From: Clostridium sp. 'deep sea'
GTDB taxonomy: Bacteria > Bacillota > UBA994 > PWPR01
Length of the DNA stretch: 64,000 bases
Direction of reading: 5' to 3'
Assembly: GCF_014931565.1 (NCBI RefSeq)
Contig: NZ_CP063353.1
Span: forward strand, 372,001-436,000
The notes under the pieces are model-generated. The model searched no databases and was not told where the DNA came from. It worked only from the letters and a program-made list of their open reading frames with translations. A program made the translations under genes and the position numbers. Every line of letters starts with the position of its first letter. The stretch's first letter is position 1. Positions 63,666-64,000 of the stretch are shown here, one piece after another.

Positions 63666-64000
63666 TTAGTTTCCACCATCAGCTGGTGGGTTATTTGGAT
63701 TTGGATTATCTCCATCATTAGGGTCGTTAGGGTCTGTTGGATCAGTTGGGTTACTAGGGTCCGTTGGATTATCAGGATTATTAGGATCTGTAGGATTATT
63801 TGGGTCTACAGGAGGGGTAACCCCAGTGTGTAGAGTACATGTATGTTTAGGTAACTCCCAAACTGAATCCTTAGGTAATTGTAATGGATTACCCTTTATA
63901 TCATATCTATCATAATCAGTTTCTCTAACAAACCTCTGTCTTAACACCACTGACTCAGCAGGACAATTTGGTCCAGCTAATTGACTGGTATCTTTACAAA
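63666..64000 (-). CDS. Class A penicillin-binding protein, C-terminal part (cut by window edge)
   Basis: Last 111 residues or so of a minus-strand gene that starts beyond the window. The visible part reads KDTSQLAGPNCPAESVVLRQ, then WELPKHTCTLHTG, the cysteine-containing C-terminal pattern of PBP1A-type transglycosylase/transpeptidases, followed by a 50-residue tail of Pro/Asn/Asp/Thr repeats (NPTDPNNPDN...) ending PPADGGN. The tail is an exported low-complexity wall-spanning extension like those of other Gram-positive PBPs. Catalytic domains are outside the window, so the call rests on the C-terminal pattern. Confidence 0.65.
   Translation of the reverse strand, partial: CKDTSQLAGPNCPAESVVLRQRFVRETDYDRYDIKGNPLQLPKDSVWELPKHTCTLHTGVTPPVDPNNPTDPNNPDNPTDPSNPTDPTDPNDPNDGDNPNPNNPPADGGN

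Overview
This window is a 64 kb stretch of an AT-rich (roughly one third GC by eye) chromosome from an anaerobic, endospore-forming member of the Clostridia or a related Firmicutes class. The evidence is the order mtaB - hinT - rpsU - yqfC - yqfD - phoH - pgpH - ybeY - dgkA - cdd - era - recO - ccpN - ppsR - dgt - dnaG - rpoD, the sporulation genes yqfC, yqfD and ytxC, a DUF3787 spore-surface-type protein, T-box leaders, a PyrR attenuator, type III glutamine synthetase and strong AGGAGG ribosome sites. Nearly everything lies on the + strand. I cannot name the species.

Layout. 1-16.7 kb is the conserved housekeeping and sporulation block: translation, RNA decay and ribosome maturation, c-di-AMP turnover, lipid recycling, nucleotide salvage, DNA repair, replication primase and the main sigma factor. 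16.7-21.2 kb is carAB behind an attenuator with two PyrR-type loops. 21.3-24.2 kb holds trmK, a zinc-ribbon protein, a small minus-strand operon (an Arg-tailed protein plus a Met/Cys-rich protein) and rnpB. 24.4-32.0 kb carries a permease, two CNNM/CorC paralogues, glnN and murD. 32.1-33.2 kb is an 11-gene tRNA array. 33.6-37.7 kb is ytxC, an EamA transporter and T-box-controlled thrS. 37.8-39.7 kb is an accessory stretch with a DUF3787 protein, three tandem Cys-patterned micro-peptides and a membrane-anchored unknown. 39.9-41.1 kb is infC-rpmI-rplT with its leader. 41.8-45.9 kb is a heterodimeric ABC exporter followed by a broken GNAT gene. 45.9-55.4 kb is K+ uptake, an rRNA/tRNA methyltransferase, T-box-controlled pheST, zapA and mutS2.

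55.5-63.6 kb is an accessory island lying between two copies of a modular GC-rich repeat that share a direct 41-nt identical core. It holds an IS1182-type transposase remnant, a cassette of two split sigma-factor-like proteins with a YvrJ/holin-like peptide and an M23 endopeptidase, a decayed IS150-type element, and two ankyrin-repeat lipoprotein genes, the second of which is frameshifted. The window ends in the C-terminus of a class A penicillin-binding protein on the minus strand.

Points most worth a second look: (1) the sigma region 4 / YvrJ / sigma region 2 / M23 cassette, where both transcription units carry the same promoter-like box (GCAC[AG]TTTT, then TA[AT]TAG 31 nt on), with a third copy upstream of ytxC; it looks like a sigma-controlled holin-endolysin-type release module. 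(2) Four dispersed mosaic arrays in which GGGGTGG or GGTTTGG delimiters alternate with interchangeable, mostly palindromic words. (3) The three tandem Cys peptides. (4) Genes that can only be read from AUA or AUC start codons (ccpN, the Arg-tail gene, infC, possibly the sigma gene).
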